NCBI RefSeq assembly: GCF_000341245.1
Contig: NZ_ANAD01000017.1
Location: 1 to 42,841, forward strand
Reading direction: 5' to 3'
Source of the DNA: Nocardiopsis halophila DSM 44494
Lineage (GTDB): Bacteria > Actinomycetota > Actinomycetes > Streptosporangiales > Streptosporangiaceae
DNA: 42,841 nucleotides
Shown here: in pieces, positions 16,424 through 24,715 of the stretch
How the letters are laid out: each line of letters opens with the position of its first letter
Position numbering within the stretch: the stretch's first letter is position 1
Program-made: the position numbers and the translations under genes
Notes under the pieces: generated by a model
The model's input: the letters and a program-made list of their open reading frames with translations, nothing else
Databases searched by the model: none
What the model was told of the DNA's origin: nothing

Positions 16424-17167
16424 ATGTCCGATCTCGCCCGTATCCGCTCCGAACTCCTCAGGGACGTCCTCTTCTCTGAGCACACGACCGCCGGCACCGG
16501 CAGTGAGGGCATCGAGAAGGCCGTGAACCGGGCCCGCGCGCTGCTGAAGCCCGAGAGCCGCGACCCGTGGCCGCACTACCTCCTGGGCCTGGCGCTGGCC
16601 ATGCGCTACCTCGACAGCGGCGCCCAGGCCGACATCGACGGCGGCCTGGAGCACCTTCGCGAGGCGATCAGACTGGGCGGGAGCGAGGACCCCCACGCCG
16701 CGATGTACCGCCAGCAGCTGGCGGGGGCCCTGGGGGCCCAATGGTCGGCGTCCGCCCTCAAGGACCCCGGCAAGGACCCCACCGAGCTGAGTGAGAGCCT
16801 ACGCCTGGCCCGCGAGGCGTTGGAGATGACCGATGCCGGCAGCCCGCACCTTCCGGTTCGCCTGCTCCAGGTGGCCGAGTTCCTCGGGCAGGGCGCCGAC
16901 GGCCCGGACCGCCTCGACGAGGCGTTGGAGTTCGCCGAGCGCGCGCTGCAGGTCGCCCACCCCGACGACCCCCGCATGTCGAAGTACCAGCACACCCACG
17001 CCCAGCTGCTGCTGCACATCGCCGCCGGCAAGGAGAGGAAGGCCGAAGCCGCCGTGGAGGCCGAGAGGTCGGCCATCAGGGCGGGCCACCTCGCCCACCC
17101 CTACGACCCGACCCAGACGAAGATCGTGGGGACGCTCCAGCGCGCCCGCCTGCTCCAGGCAGGCTGA
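16424..17167 (+). CDS. TPR-like helical repeat protein
   Basis: A 247-residue soluble protein made of helical hairpins with TPR-like spacing: PWPHYLLGLALAMRYLDSG, then GLEHLREAIRLGG..., LAREALEMTDAGSPHLPVRLLQVAEFL, and DEALEFAERALQVAHPDDPRMSKYQHTHAQLLLHIA. Similar repeats precede CHAT protease or NB-ARC domains in actinobacteria, but here the protein ends after the repeats. It probably mediates protein contacts; no partner can be named. ATG 16424 follows CCAGGAACC. It converges with the Lrp gene. Confidence 0.72.
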   Translation: MSDLARIRSELLRDVLFSEHTTAGTGSEGIEKAVNRARALLKPESRDPWPHYLLGLALAMRYLDSGAQADIDGGLEHLREAIRLGGSEDPHAAMYRQQLAGALGAQWSASALKDPGKDPTELSESLRLAREALEMTDAGSPHLPVRLLQVAEFLGQGADGPDRLDEALEFAERALQVAHPDDPRMSKYQHTHAQLLLHIAAGKERKAEAAVEAERSAIRAGHLAHPYDPTQTKIVGTLQRARLLQAG

Positions 17168-17222
17168 GCGGGCGGGGCGGGACCGCGGCCGGCCCCCTGC
17201 CCCTTCGCATCCGTGCGGTGGC

Positions 17223-17239
17223 GCGCGCTTCAGGCGCGC
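17223..17239. terminator. Possible terminator between convergent genes
   Basis: GCGCGC, TTCAG and GCGCGC form a short perfect stem-loop just before the stop of the leftward Lrp gene (17243) and 55 bp after the rightward TPR gene. Confidence 0.3.
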
Positions 17240-17242
17240 TCG

Positions 17243-18280
17243 CTACCGGCCTCCGCCCCTGCTCGTGAACGGCAGCCTCGCCTCTCCCAGGAGGCCCTTG
17301 TCCCGGTCGATCCAGTACCGGCGCAAGACCTCCAGCAGGACCGAGGACCTGACGTCGGCGATCCCCGGCAGCGCCGCCAGGTCCTCGGTGATGAACCGCC
17401 CCAGCTCGCGTTCGTCCCGGAAGGCACCGTGGTGGATCAGGGACACCTCCCCCGCGACCACCGACACATAGCGCGCCGACGGGTGGGCCGACAGCTTCTC
17501 GGCCACGTGGGCGATCGCCCCCGGACGCACCGTCAGGGACAGGATCACCTCCAGGTGCATCCCCAGGCGCTCCGGCTCGACCTCCACCCGCGGGCGCACG
17601 ACGCCGCGCTCCAGCAGCGACTGCACCAGCCGGTACGCGGTCGACTGGCTGACCCCCAGTTCCCTGGCCACGTCCCCCGACCCCACGCGCGCGTCGGCGT
17701 GGAGGACGCCCACCACCGCGATCTCGTCGTCCGACAAGGGTCCTGAGGCGACCGCTCCCTCGTCCGGCTCGGGCACGTGCGTCCGATAGGGGCGAAGCGC
17801 CTCAAGGCGACCGAGCGGCAGGCGGTCCAGTGTCCAGGCGTCGGCGCGGGTCACGGGGCGCAGGACGAGGTCGGACTGGGTCCCCCGCACCCCTTCCACC
17901 GATGGGATCTCGGTGGTCAGCAGCTCCGCGGCGCGTGCGCGCTCCGCCGGATGCACCACGCAGTAGATGTCGGCGCGTCCGCTGCTGAGCGCCACCAGCT
18001 GCGTCTCGGGCATGCGCGCGAGGCGGCGGGCGACCTCCACCGCCCTGCCCGACTCGGCGTGGAGCCACATGTGGCGCGGGTGGGCGTCGGAGACCAGCGA
18101 CCAGTCGAGCTGTCCGACCACCCTGAGCTGGCCCGAGGACTGGAGCCTCTGCAGGCGCCGGCCCACCGTGCTCGGGGAGCTGTCGAGGACCTCGGCGAGC
18201 GCGCTGCTGGGCGCGCGGGGGGCGTACTGCAGGGCCGCCACCAGGTCGAGGTCGAGTTCATCCATCTCCTGTGCACCCAC
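17243..18280 (-). CDS. Tandem-domain Lrp/AsnC-family regulator
   Basis: A 345-residue regulator that repeats the Lrp/AsnC unit. HTH 1 is near residues 8-55 (LDLDLVAALQYAPRAPSSALAEVLDSSPSTVGRRLQRLQSSG) with a RAM-like region to about 150. HTH 2 is near 183-230 (LSDDEIAVVGVLHADARVGSGDVARELGVSQSTAYRLVQSLLERG), followed by a second ligand domain (VILSLTVRPGAIAHVAEKLSAHPSARYVSVVAGEVSLIHHGAF). Single AsnC proteins are about 150 residues, so this is the known double form. GTG 18280 or ATG 18265 could be the start. It diverges from the AbgT gene, 113 bp away, and probably controls it in response to an amino acid or peptide. Confidence 0.88.
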   Translation of the reverse strand: MGAQEMDELDLDLVAALQYAPRAPSSALAEVLDSSPSTVGRRLQRLQSSGQLRVVGQLDWSLVSDAHPRHMWLHAESGRAVEVARRLARMPETQLVALSSGRADIYCVVHPAERARAAELLTTEIPSVEGVRGTQSDLVLRPVTRADAWTLDRLPLGRLEALRPYRTHVPEPDEGAVASGPLSDDEIAVVGVLHADARVGSGDVARELGVSQSTAYRLVQSLLERGVVRPRVEVEPERLGMHLEVILSLTVRPGAIAHVAEKLSAHPSARYVSVVAGEVSLIHHGAFRDERELGRFITEDLAALPGIADVRSSVLLEVLRRYWIDRDKGLLGEARLPFTSRGGGR

Positions 18281-18286
18281 ATGTGG
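18277..18286. promoter_or_regulatory. Candidate Lrp operator
   Basis: CCACATGTGG, with weaker outer symmetry over 18275-18288, sits right at the start of the Lrp/AsnC gene in the divergent region shared with AbgT. AsnC-type regulators often bind such dyads and control themselves. This is an assignment by position only. Confidence 0.4.
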
Positions 18287-18393
18287 ATGATAGCCACTAC
18301 ACCATCCCCCTCTGCTGACTTAATCGCCCATTTTCATGCTCGATATTGACAAGACTGACCACCGCGAGGGACTCTTGCTCGTCATAGGGCGAC

Positions 18394-19998
18394 GTGACGC
18401 AGCTCATGGCGACACGCCCCTCCCCTGCCCTTCCGATCCCCGAGGAGTCGACGGTGGCCACTGCCGACCTCCGCAGCACCGGCCGCACCATGGCCGGGCT
18501 CATGCGGTTCCTCCAGTTCATCGAGCGCGCGGGCAACCGGCTGCCGCACCCGTTCTGGCTGTTCATCCTGATGGGCGCCCTGGTCGTGGTGCTCAGCGCG
18601 GTCCTCGACGCCCTCGGCGTCGGCGCCGTCTCGCCCGCCGACGGGGAGCGCATCGCGGTCGAGAGCCTGCTCAGCTCCGAGGGCGTGCAGGTGATCTTCG
18701 GCGACGCGGTCGACAACTTCGCCGCCTTCCCGCCCATGGCGCTCATCGTGGTCGTGATGCTCGGCGTGGCGGTGGCCGAGCGCGCCGGCATGCTCAACGC
18801 CGCGCTGCGCGGCAGCGTCACCCGCGTGCCGGACAAGCTGCTGACCTTCGCGCTGTCCGCGGTCGGCGTCAGCGCGAGCGTGGCCTCCGACGCCGCCTAC
18901 GTGGTGCTCGTCCCCCTGGGCGCCATGATCTTCAAGGCCGCGGGGCGCAGCCCCGTCCTCGGCCTGGTGGTGGCCTTCGGCTCGATCTCGGCCGGCTACA
19001 ACGCCTCGGTGGCCCTGACACCCGGCGACGCCCTGTTCGCGGGGCTCACCACCGGTGCCGCGCAGATCATCGACCCGGAGTACGTGGTCACCCCGGTGGC
19101 CAACTACTTCTTCACCGCGGTCAGCGCGGTGCTGCTGGCACTGATCATCACCGCGGTCGCCGAGTTCGTCCTGGCCCCGGCCACCGCCCGGATGCAGGTC
19201 GACGGCGAGGACGCCGACGCCGAGCTGGGCGAGATGCGCCTGACCGCCGACGAGCGGCGCGGCCTGCGCAACGCCGGGCTGGTGTTCGCCGGGGCGGCGG
19301 CGCTCATCGCGGCCGTGCTGATCCCCTCCGGCTCGCCGTTCCGCGGCGAGGACGGCGGTGTGCTCGGCTCGCCCCTGATCACCGGAATCGCCTTCATCAT
19401 GGGCCTGCTGTTCCTGGTCATGGGCGCGGTTTTCGGCCGCACCACCGGCAGCATGCCCCGGGCCCGCGACATCCCCGAGGCGATGGCCACCGGCGTGCGG
19501 GACCTGGCGCCGGTGCTGGTGCTGTTCTTCGCCGCCTCCCAGTTCCTGGCCTACTTCACATGGACCGGCCTGGGCGAGGTGCTGGCGGTGCGCGGCGCCG
19601 AGCTGCTGGACGCGGCGGGCGTGCCCACCCCGGTGATGCTGGTCGGGATGGTCCTGGTGTGCACCGTCATGAACATCATGATCACCAGCGGGTCGGCGCA
19701 GTGGGCGCTCGTGGCACCGGTGTTCGTGCCGATGTTCATGCTGCTGAGCATCCCGCCGGAGACCACCCAGGCGGTGTTCCGCGTCGCCGACTCCCCTACC
19801 AACGTGATCAGCCCGATGAGCCCCTACTTCGCGATGGCGCTGGGCTTCCTGCAGCGCTACCGGCGCGACGCGGGCATCGGCACCCTGCTGTCGATGACGC
19901 TGCCGATCTCGGTGGCCATGCTCGTGGGGTGGACGCTGATCCTCCTGGCCTGGTGGGGCCTGGGCCTTCCGCTCGGCCCTGGCGCTCCGGTCCGATGA
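18394..19998 (+). CDS. AbgT-family p-aminobenzoyl-glutamate-type transporter
   Basis: A 534-residue membrane protein of the AbgT family. It shows the N-terminal FIERAGNRLPHPFWLFILMGALVVVLSAVL, the region VSASVASDAAYVVLVPLGAMIFKAAGRSPVLGL, and the C-terminal pattern NIMITSGSAQWALVAPVFVPMFMLL...DSPTNVISPMSPYF. E. coli AbgT imports p-aminobenzoyl-glutamate, a folate breakdown product; MtrF-type members have been reported to export sulfonamides. The neighbour is a CPG2-like peptidase that would split an acyl-glutamate, which favours uptake here. GTG 18394 is used, with ATG 18406 as alternative. Confidence 0.92.
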   Translation: MTQLMATRPSPALPIPEESTVATADLRSTGRTMAGLMRFLQFIERAGNRLPHPFWLFILMGALVVVLSAVLDALGVGAVSPADGERIAVESLLSSEGVQVIFGDAVDNFAAFPPMALIVVVMLGVAVAERAGMLNAALRGSVTRVPDKLLTFALSAVGVSASVASDAAYVVLVPLGAMIFKAAGRSPVLGLVVAFGSISAGYNASVALTPGDALFAGLTTGAAQIIDPEYVVTPVANYFFTAVSAVLLALIITAVAEFVLAPATARMQVDGEDADAELGEMRLTADERRGLRNAGLVFAGAAALIAAVLIPSGSPFRGEDGGVLGSPLITGIAFIMGLLFLVMGAVFGRTTGSMPRARDIPEAMATGVRDLAPVLVLFFAASQFLAYFTWTGLGEVLAVRGAELLDAAGVPTPVMLVGMVLVCTVMNIMITSGSAQWALVAPVFVPMFMLLSIPPETTQAVFRVADSPTNVISPMSPYFAMALGFLQRYRRDAGIGTLLSMTLPISVAMLVGWTLILLAWWGLGLPLGPGAPVR

Positions 19999-20112
19999 GG
20001 ACCGAGGCCGCCAGCGGGGCCGCCGGTCCGCCCCTTCAGGCGGCCCACGGCCCCGCCCCGCACACCCCCCGTGTTCCCTGTCCCTGGTTCCGACCGACGA
20101 GAAGGTGACGAC

Positions 20113-21270
20113 GTGAGCGATGCGTCCCTGCCCGGGCTGGCCGAGGCGGCCCGGCGCGACCTGCCCCTGATCCTCGACGACCTGCGCCGCCTGGTGGAGA
20201 AGGAGACGCCCAGCAGCGACAAGCGCCTGCTGGACGCCGGGCTGGAGGACATCGAGGCGTGGGCGGTGGAGCGTCTGGGCGCCCCGGCCGAACGCGTCCG
20301 GAGGGACGGCGGCGTCCACGGCGACGTGCTGGAGATGCTGTACCCGGGTGACGGCGGCGGCGAGGTGCTGCTGCTGTGCCACTACGACACCGTGTGGCCG
20401 GAGGGGACCCTGGAGGAATGGCCGGTCGGCATCGACGGCGACCGGTTCAGCGGCCCGGGGTGCTTCGACATGAAGGCCGGCATCGTGCAGGGCGTCTGGG
20501 CGGTCAAGACCCTCCGTGATGCAGGGCTGCCCCTGCCGTCGATCCGTTTCCTCTTCAATGGCGACGAGGAGGTCGGCAGTCCGGCTTCCAGCCCGCACAT
20601 CGAACACGCGGGCCGGGCCGCGGACGTGACGCTGGTGCTGGAGCCCAGCAGGGAGGGCATGGTCAAGACGGGCCGCAAGGGCATGGGCCTGTTCGACGTG
20701 ACCGCGACCGGGATCGAATCGCATGCGGGGCTGGACCCGCAGGCGGGGGCGAGCGCCGTGCACGCCCTGGCCGAGCTCGTGCCCAGGATGGCGGCCCTGG
20801 CCGCCCCCGAGCGCGGAACCACGGTCAACGTGGGGGTCTTCAGTGGCGGAACGGCCCGCAACGTCGTGGCGGGCAAGGCCTCGTGCCAGGTGGACGTGCG
20901 TATTCAGGACCCGGAGGAGCCCGCGCGCGTCGACGCCGGGCTGGCGGCGCTGGCGCCCTCGGACGGCCGGGTGAAGGTGGAGGTGTCGGGCGGGTGGAAC
21001 CGTCCGCCGATGAACCCCGGGCCGGCCACCGACCGCGCCTTCGGGCTGGCCCGCGAGGTGGCGGCCGGGCTCGGCGAGGACCTGGGGCAGATCTCGGTGG
21101 GCGGGGCCAGCGACGGCAATCTGGTCGCCGCCCTGGGCCGCCCGGTCCTGGACGGCCTGGGCGCGGCCGGCGCGGGCCCCCACTCCCGCGACGAGCACGT
21201 GAGCATCGGCCGCACCCCGCACCAGGTGGCCCTGCTGTCCGGGCTGCTGACACGCCTGTCCGAGGGGTGA
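20113..21270 (+). CDS. M20 metallopeptidase, glutamate carboxypeptidase (CPG2)-like
   Basis: A 385-residue zinc peptidase of family M20. Predicted metal and catalytic residues are His90 in LLLCHYDTVWPEG, Asp119 in GPGCFDMKAG, the Glu pair 152-153 in FLFNGDEEVGS, Glu177 in VLEPSR and a late His in GPHSRDEHV. The HxDTV...GPG..DMK pattern is that of carboxypeptidase G2, which removes glutamate from folates and p-aminobenzoyl-glutamate. GTG 20113 follows GAAGGTGA. It lies 114 bp after the AbgT gene on the same strand, so the two probably form an operon for import and cleavage of an acyl-glutamate. No signal peptide, so cytoplasmic. Confidence 0.9.
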   Translation: MSDASLPGLAEAARRDLPLILDDLRRLVEKETPSSDKRLLDAGLEDIEAWAVERLGAPAERVRRDGGVHGDVLEMLYPGDGGGEVLLLCHYDTVWPEGTLEEWPVGIDGDRFSGPGCFDMKAGIVQGVWAVKTLRDAGLPLPSIRFLFNGDEEVGSPASSPHIEHAGRAADVTLVLEPSREGMVKTGRKGMGLFDVTATGIESHAGLDPQAGASAVHALAELVPRMAALAAPERGTTVNVGVFSGGTARNVVAGKASCQVDVRIQDPEEPARVDAGLAALAPSDGRVKVEVSGGWNRPPMNPGPATDRAFGLAREVAAGLGEDLGQISVGGASDGNLVAALGRPVLDGLGAAGAGPHSRDEHVSIGRTPHQVALLSGLLTRLSEG

Positions 21271-21935
21271 GAGGACCGGCCCCGGGGCCGCCTGTGCAGT
21301 CTGGGCGGCTTGCGCGGCCTGCGCGGTTCATGGGGCCTGCAGGGGTTCATGCGGCCTGCACGCCCTGCACGGACCGCTGTGCCCGCGCCGCCTCCATGGC
21401 CGGCCCGCACAGTCTGCGATGTCCGTGCCCCAGCGGCCTGAGGACCGCGGGCCGTGAAGCCGGGGAAGCGCTCCGCCCGACCCGTGCGGGTCCCGTCCCG
21501 GGGCGCTTTCCCCTTTCTCCTCCTTCCGGATCGCTGGAGGACGACGGGAGAACGCCAGGGCGGCGGGCCGGTCACCCCCGCCGTCGCGGCCCTATACCTC
21601 CCTATACCGCCCTGCACCGAGGCCGGGCCAGGCATGGCCGAAACCGGCCTGGTTCGCACGACTAGGTCCGCAATTGGGCCGGTTTCCTCCTAGGCTTTCC
21701 CCCTCGTCGCGCCCGAGGGCGGCGCGGCGGCCCCGTGGCCGGGCGCGCACCCCCTCGTCGCGCGTCGCGCACGGGGTTCGCACGGCCTTCCCGGGAAGGC
21801 CCACGCCCTTGAGCGGCGGACCGGCCTTCCTCCTCTGGGGTCGGGGGCGCCGCGGCCCGGGACCGCCCTTACGCGGAGCGGCGGTCCCGGGCACCATTGC
21901 CTCCCTCTCCCTTCGCCCCCGTGCCGGGGCCGCGG
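21271..21935. other. 665-bp intergenic region between convergent operons
   Basis: No supportable gene. At 21277-21290 lies CGGCCCCGGGGCCG, 7 bp after the peptidase stop. From 21290 to 21380 there is low-complexity sequence with many GCGGCCTGC-like repeats. A perfect 18-bp palindrome GGCCTTCCCGGGAAGGCC occupies 21784-21801, and a long hairpin follows at 21855-21892. A short rightward open frame near 21454-21693 has no ribosome binding site or family features. Confidence 0.5.
21855..21892 (-). terminator. Terminator of the MFS-Dabb operon
   Basis: GCCCGGGACCGCC (21855-21867) and GGCGGTCCCGGGC (21880-21892) form a perfect 13-bp stem with a 12-base loop, 43 bp past the leftward stop at 21936. 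Confidence 0.65.
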
Positions 21936-22352
21936 TCAGTCGCCGTGCGGGCCCGGTGCGGCGCTGCCGACGTACTCGCCCAGATCGGAAACGAGCTTGG
22001 TGATGTCGGGCAGGCTGTCGAACCGGCGCTGGTGCAGGGCGGCGATCCTCTCGCCGAAGTCCGGGGAGGGGTCGTCGGTGATGTCGAACGAGGCGAACCT
22101 GTCGACCAGCGGCAGCCCGACCCGGTCGGTGTGCAGGTGGGCGGGGTGGATGAGGTACTCCCAGTAGCCGTCGAGGTCTTCGATCGCGAAGGCGGCCCCC
22201 CACTCGTACTCGCCGCCGTAGTCGCGGCCGACGACGAAGGAGGTCACGGCCGGGATGGCCCGCCCCTGCTCGCGCAGGCTCTCCAATGCCTCCTCGCGCT
22301 GCTCCGGCGTGACGCCGGACTTGAAGGTGAAGCGGATTCCGTGCTGGATCAT
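21936..22352 (-). CDS. Dabb (stress-response A/B-barrel) protein
   Basis: A 138-residue protein with the dimeric alpha/beta-barrel pattern: IQHGIRFTFKSGVTPEQREEALESLREQGRAIPAVTSFVVGRDYGGEYEWGAAFAIEDLDGYWEYLIHPAHLHTDR. The His-rich YLIHPAHLHT loop is conserved in this domain. Some relatives are polyketide cyclases or degrade small aromatic compounds; others are stress proteins. It starts 30 bp after the stop of the MFS gene and is very likely in the same operon, under the TetR protein at 24.5 kb. Confidence 0.87.
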   Translation of the reverse strand: MIQHGIRFTFKSGVTPEQREEALESLREQGRAIPAVTSFVVGRDYGGEYEWGAAFAIEDLDGYWEYLIHPAHLHTDRVGLPLVDRFASFDITDDPSPDFGERIAALHQRRFDSLPDITKLVSDLGEYVGSAAPGPHGD

Positions 22353-22382
22353 CGTTCTTTCCTTTCGGTGGGGTGAGGAGCC

Positions 22383-23765
22383 TCAGTGCGAGGCGCCGTG
22401 GTCCCGGCCTGTGCGGGCCGCCCATGGCCCGATGACGGCGAGGGCGGCGACTGCCGCCATCGCGCCGCCGGTCCAGGTGAACGCGGCGGCGAGGCCGGTG
22501 GCGTGGACGAGGGGGTGGACGGCGAGCGGCGAAAGGAACTGCCCGAGGAAGATCGCCGTGACCAGGCCGCTGAGGACCCGGCCGCGCCGGTCGGGGCGGG
22601 CGAGCTCGCTGAGCCGCAGATTGAGGTTGGGGACGATGAACCCGACGCCGACGCCGCCGACGAGCAGCCCGGCCGCGATCGGTCCGACGGTGCCGGCCGT
22701 GCCGACCAGCAGCCAGCCCGCGCCGAGCAGGGCGACGCTGATCGCGGTGATCGCGGAGGGCGTCAGGCGGCGGCGCAGGGCCGGGAACGCCAGCGCGCCG
22801 ACCGCGCCGGTGAGGGTGCTTCCGGCGATCACCGCGCCGGTGAGGGCGGGCCCGGTTCCGTGACCGCTGAGCAGGAAGGGCAGTTGGGTGGGCGCCATGT
22901 AGAACACCAGGGTGGCGACCAGCGCCAGCACGTAGACGCCGAGGATGCGGCTGGTCGTCGTCCGGACGGGCGGACGGGGCGGGCGGCGGGACGGGCGGCG
23001 GGGCGCTGCGGCGTGCTCCGCGTGCCCGGTGCGCCGGATGCGCGGCTCCGTGCGCAGAGCGCCGATGGCGAACGCGGCGACGCCCGCCGAGACGGCGTAG
23101 ATCCAGAACGGCGCCCGCCAGTCGACCGCGGCCAGTGTCCCGGCCAGGGGCAGGAACACGACGCCGCCCAGACTGGCGAACGCCTGCTGCAGGCCGAGGA
23201 AGGACGCGCGCCGCGGCCCGTCGAACCAGTCGGTGATCAGGGCGCCGACCGCCGTCATGATCCCGCCCACCGCGACGCCGAGCAGCGCCCTGGTGGCCAG
23301 CAGCACGTACAGATCGGTGACCAGGAGTCCGGCGGTGCCGCTGACCGCGGCGAGCACCAGGCCGGACACGAGCAGCGGTCGGCGCCCCACGCGGTCGGCG
23401 ACCAGTCCGGACAGGGGGGCGCTGACGGCGATGGCGAGGGAGGTGACGGTCAGCGCGGAGCGGACGAGGAGGTCCGCTCCGGGGGTGTCGGCGAACACCT
23501 CGCGCATCGCGGGCAGGCTGGGCGAGATGATCGCCGCCGCCATGATCGTCATCATCGCCGCGGCCAGCACCGCGGCGCGCGCCGGGCGCGACGGCTCCTG
23601 GCGCGGCCGGGCAGGCCGGGTCGACGCGAGCGGCATGGCAGGTGCTCCTCTCTCGGAGGTCGGGCCGGGAGACCGGCCGACGGGCCGGTTCCCGAGCGCG
23701 GCCCTGAGGGCCGACGCGGGGGGTGGGGAGGCGGACGCGTCGGCAGGGTCCGGCGGGGCGGTCAC
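22383..23765 (-). CDS. MFS transporter (probable exporter)
   Basis: About 460 residues with 12 helices. Motif A appears as PLSGLVADRVGRRPLLVSG and the helix-4 part as LLATRALLGVAVGGIMTAVGALITDWF, both typical of DHA1 drug exporters. A Pro/Arg-rich cytoplasmic loop (RIRRTGHAEHAAAPRRPSRR) lies in the centre. GTG 23765 is chosen because GAGGAGG stands five bases before it; this gives a disordered N-tail of about 60 residues. ATG 23636 (MPLASTRPAR) is the alternative. A perfect 18-bp palindrome lies about 25 bp upstream, and the TetR gene is next upstream on the same strand. Confidence 0.87.
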   Translation of the reverse strand: MTAPPDPADASASPPPASALRAALGNRPVGRSPGPTSERGAPAMPLASTRPARPRQEPSRPARAAVLAAAMMTIMAAAIISPSLPAMREVFADTPGADLLVRSALTVTSLAIAVSAPLSGLVADRVGRRPLLVSGLVLAAVSGTAGLLVTDLYVLLATRALLGVAVGGIMTAVGALITDWFDGPRRASFLGLQQAFASLGGVVFLPLAGTLAAVDWRAPFWIYAVSAGVAAFAIGALRTEPRIRRTGHAEHAAAPRRPSRRPPRPPVRTTTSRILGVYVLALVATLVFYMAPTQLPFLLSGHGTGPALTGAVIAGSTLTGAVGALAFPALRRRLTPSAITAISVALLGAGWLLVGTAGTVGPIAAGLLVGGVGVGFIVPNLNLRLSELARPDRRGRVLSGLVTAIFLGQFLSPLAVHPLVHATGLAAAFTWTGGAMAAVAALAVIGPWAARTGRDHGASH

Positions 23766-23788
23766 AACGGCCTCCTCAACGTGCAGTA

Positions 23789-23806
23789 TGAGTGGTCGAC
23801 CACTCA
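23789..23806. promoter_or_regulatory. TetR operator before the MFS-Dabb operon
   Basis: TGAGTGGTCGACCACTCA is a perfect 18-bp palindrome just upstream of the MFS start. A second copy with four changes overlaps the TetR start (24567-24584), tying both to the same regulator. Confidence 0.82.
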
Positions 23807-23995
23807 CTCTTCGGGCCGAAGAAACGGCCATCGGGGCGGCGGTACGGGCAGCGGGGGCGCTCGGCGCCACGGCATGGACGGCGTCCCCGTCCAGGGCGGT
23901 CCGGGCACGCGCCCGCCCGCCCCCGTGAAACCGGCCGCCCCGAGACCGGCACGGGGCGCGGGCCATGCCCCCGCCTCCGCCCCGCCGTGCGGGCG

Positions 23996-24565
23996 TCAGA
24001 AATGGCGGAGCCCGTCGGACAGCGTCCGCGCCCACGGGGCGTCGATGCGGCCGGCATCGAGGGCGACCACGAGGTGGCACAGCATGCCCGTGGCGAAGAA
24101 CCGTTGGACGTCGGCCTCCGCCGCACCGGAGACCCCGCGGACGTACTCGACCAGCCGGGCGTACCCCGCCCGCACCACCTCCCCGATCGCGGGCTCCGAA
24201 GCCGCCGCGCACTGCGCGTGCAACTGGAGCATCAGCAGGTCGCGGTCGGCGATGAGCCGGGCGTAGGCCTCGCCCATCGCGTCCAGGACCGCCTCCGGCG
24301 AGCTGCCGTCGGCCGCGGCGGCACCGTCGCCCAGACTTTCGCGGATCAGGGCGAAGCAGTGCTCCACCACCGCCGTGAACAGCGCCTCCTTGCCGGGGAA
24401 CAGCCGGTAGACATAGGCCTGCGAGATGCCCGCCCGCTGGGCCACGGCCGTGGTCGTGGTGCCGAAGTAGCCCCCTTCGGCGAAGGCGCTGATCGCGGTC
24501 CGCAGGACCGTCCTCCTGCGCTCGTCGGCGGTGGACAGCTGTCGGCGGGACTCTGGCGTCGTCAT
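23996..24565 (-). CDS. TetR-family regulator of the MFS/Dabb (and perhaps SDR) genes
   Basis: A 189-residue TetR protein. The HTH covers about residues 18-63 (TVLRTAISAFAEGGYFGTTTTAVAQRAGISQAYVYRLFPGKEALFTAVV); this TTxxVAxxAGISQ.YVYRLFPGKE pattern marks repressors of multidrug exporters. The ATG is preceded directly by an operator-like dyad and a TATTAC box rather than a ribosome binding site, so the message may be leaderless. The two operator copies before the MFS gene and before this gene fit autorepression plus control of the exporter. Confidence 0.9.
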   Translation of the reverse strand: MTTPESRRQLSTADERRRTVLRTAISAFAEGGYFGTTTTAVAQRAGISQAYVYRLFPGKEALFTAVVEHCFALIRESLGDGAAAADGSSPEAVLDAMGEAYARLIADRDLLMLQLHAQCAAASEPAIGEVVRAGYARLVEYVRGVSGAAEADVQRFFATGMLCHLVVALDAGRIDAPWARTLSDGLRHF

Positions 24566-24566
24566 G

Positions 24567-24584
24567 TGAGTAATAAACCACTCA
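24567..24584. promoter_or_regulatory. Second, degenerate TetR operator at the TetR start
   Basis: TGAGTAATAAACCACTCA matches the perfect 18-bp palindrome at 23789-23806 in 14 of 18 positions, with all changes in the centre. It begins two bases upstream of the TetR ATG. Confidence 0.7.
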
Positions 24585-24619
24585 CACTCCTCCCCGTCAA
24601 CCTCCCCTCCCCTCTTTGC

Positions 24620-24632
24620 TTCCTAATAGGAA
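24620..24632. promoter_or_regulatory. Short palindrome before the SDR gene
   Basis: TTCCTA-A-TAGGAA is a perfect dyad in an A+T-rich patch in the divergent region between TetR and SDR. It is unlike the TetR sites, so it may be a different operator or part of the SDR promoter. Confidence 0.35.
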
Positions 24633-24715
24633 TACTCGACAGCCGTCTCCCGTTCCCTCATAGCCGGGCGACGACGCAGGGCCGCCGCCCGCATGAGAGG
24701 ACGTGGAGGTCCACC

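Noticed and set aside
21454-21693. A short rightward gene in the 21.3-21.9 kb gap
   Set aside because: No ribosome binding site, no conserved motif and low-complexity flanks.
22383-24581. A fused TetR-MFS protein in one 732-codon frame
   Set aside because: The TetR sequence lies in a different frame (23996-24565); the upstream part of the long frame is its out-of-frame shadow. A ribosome binding site and GTG at 23765 mark the real MFS start.
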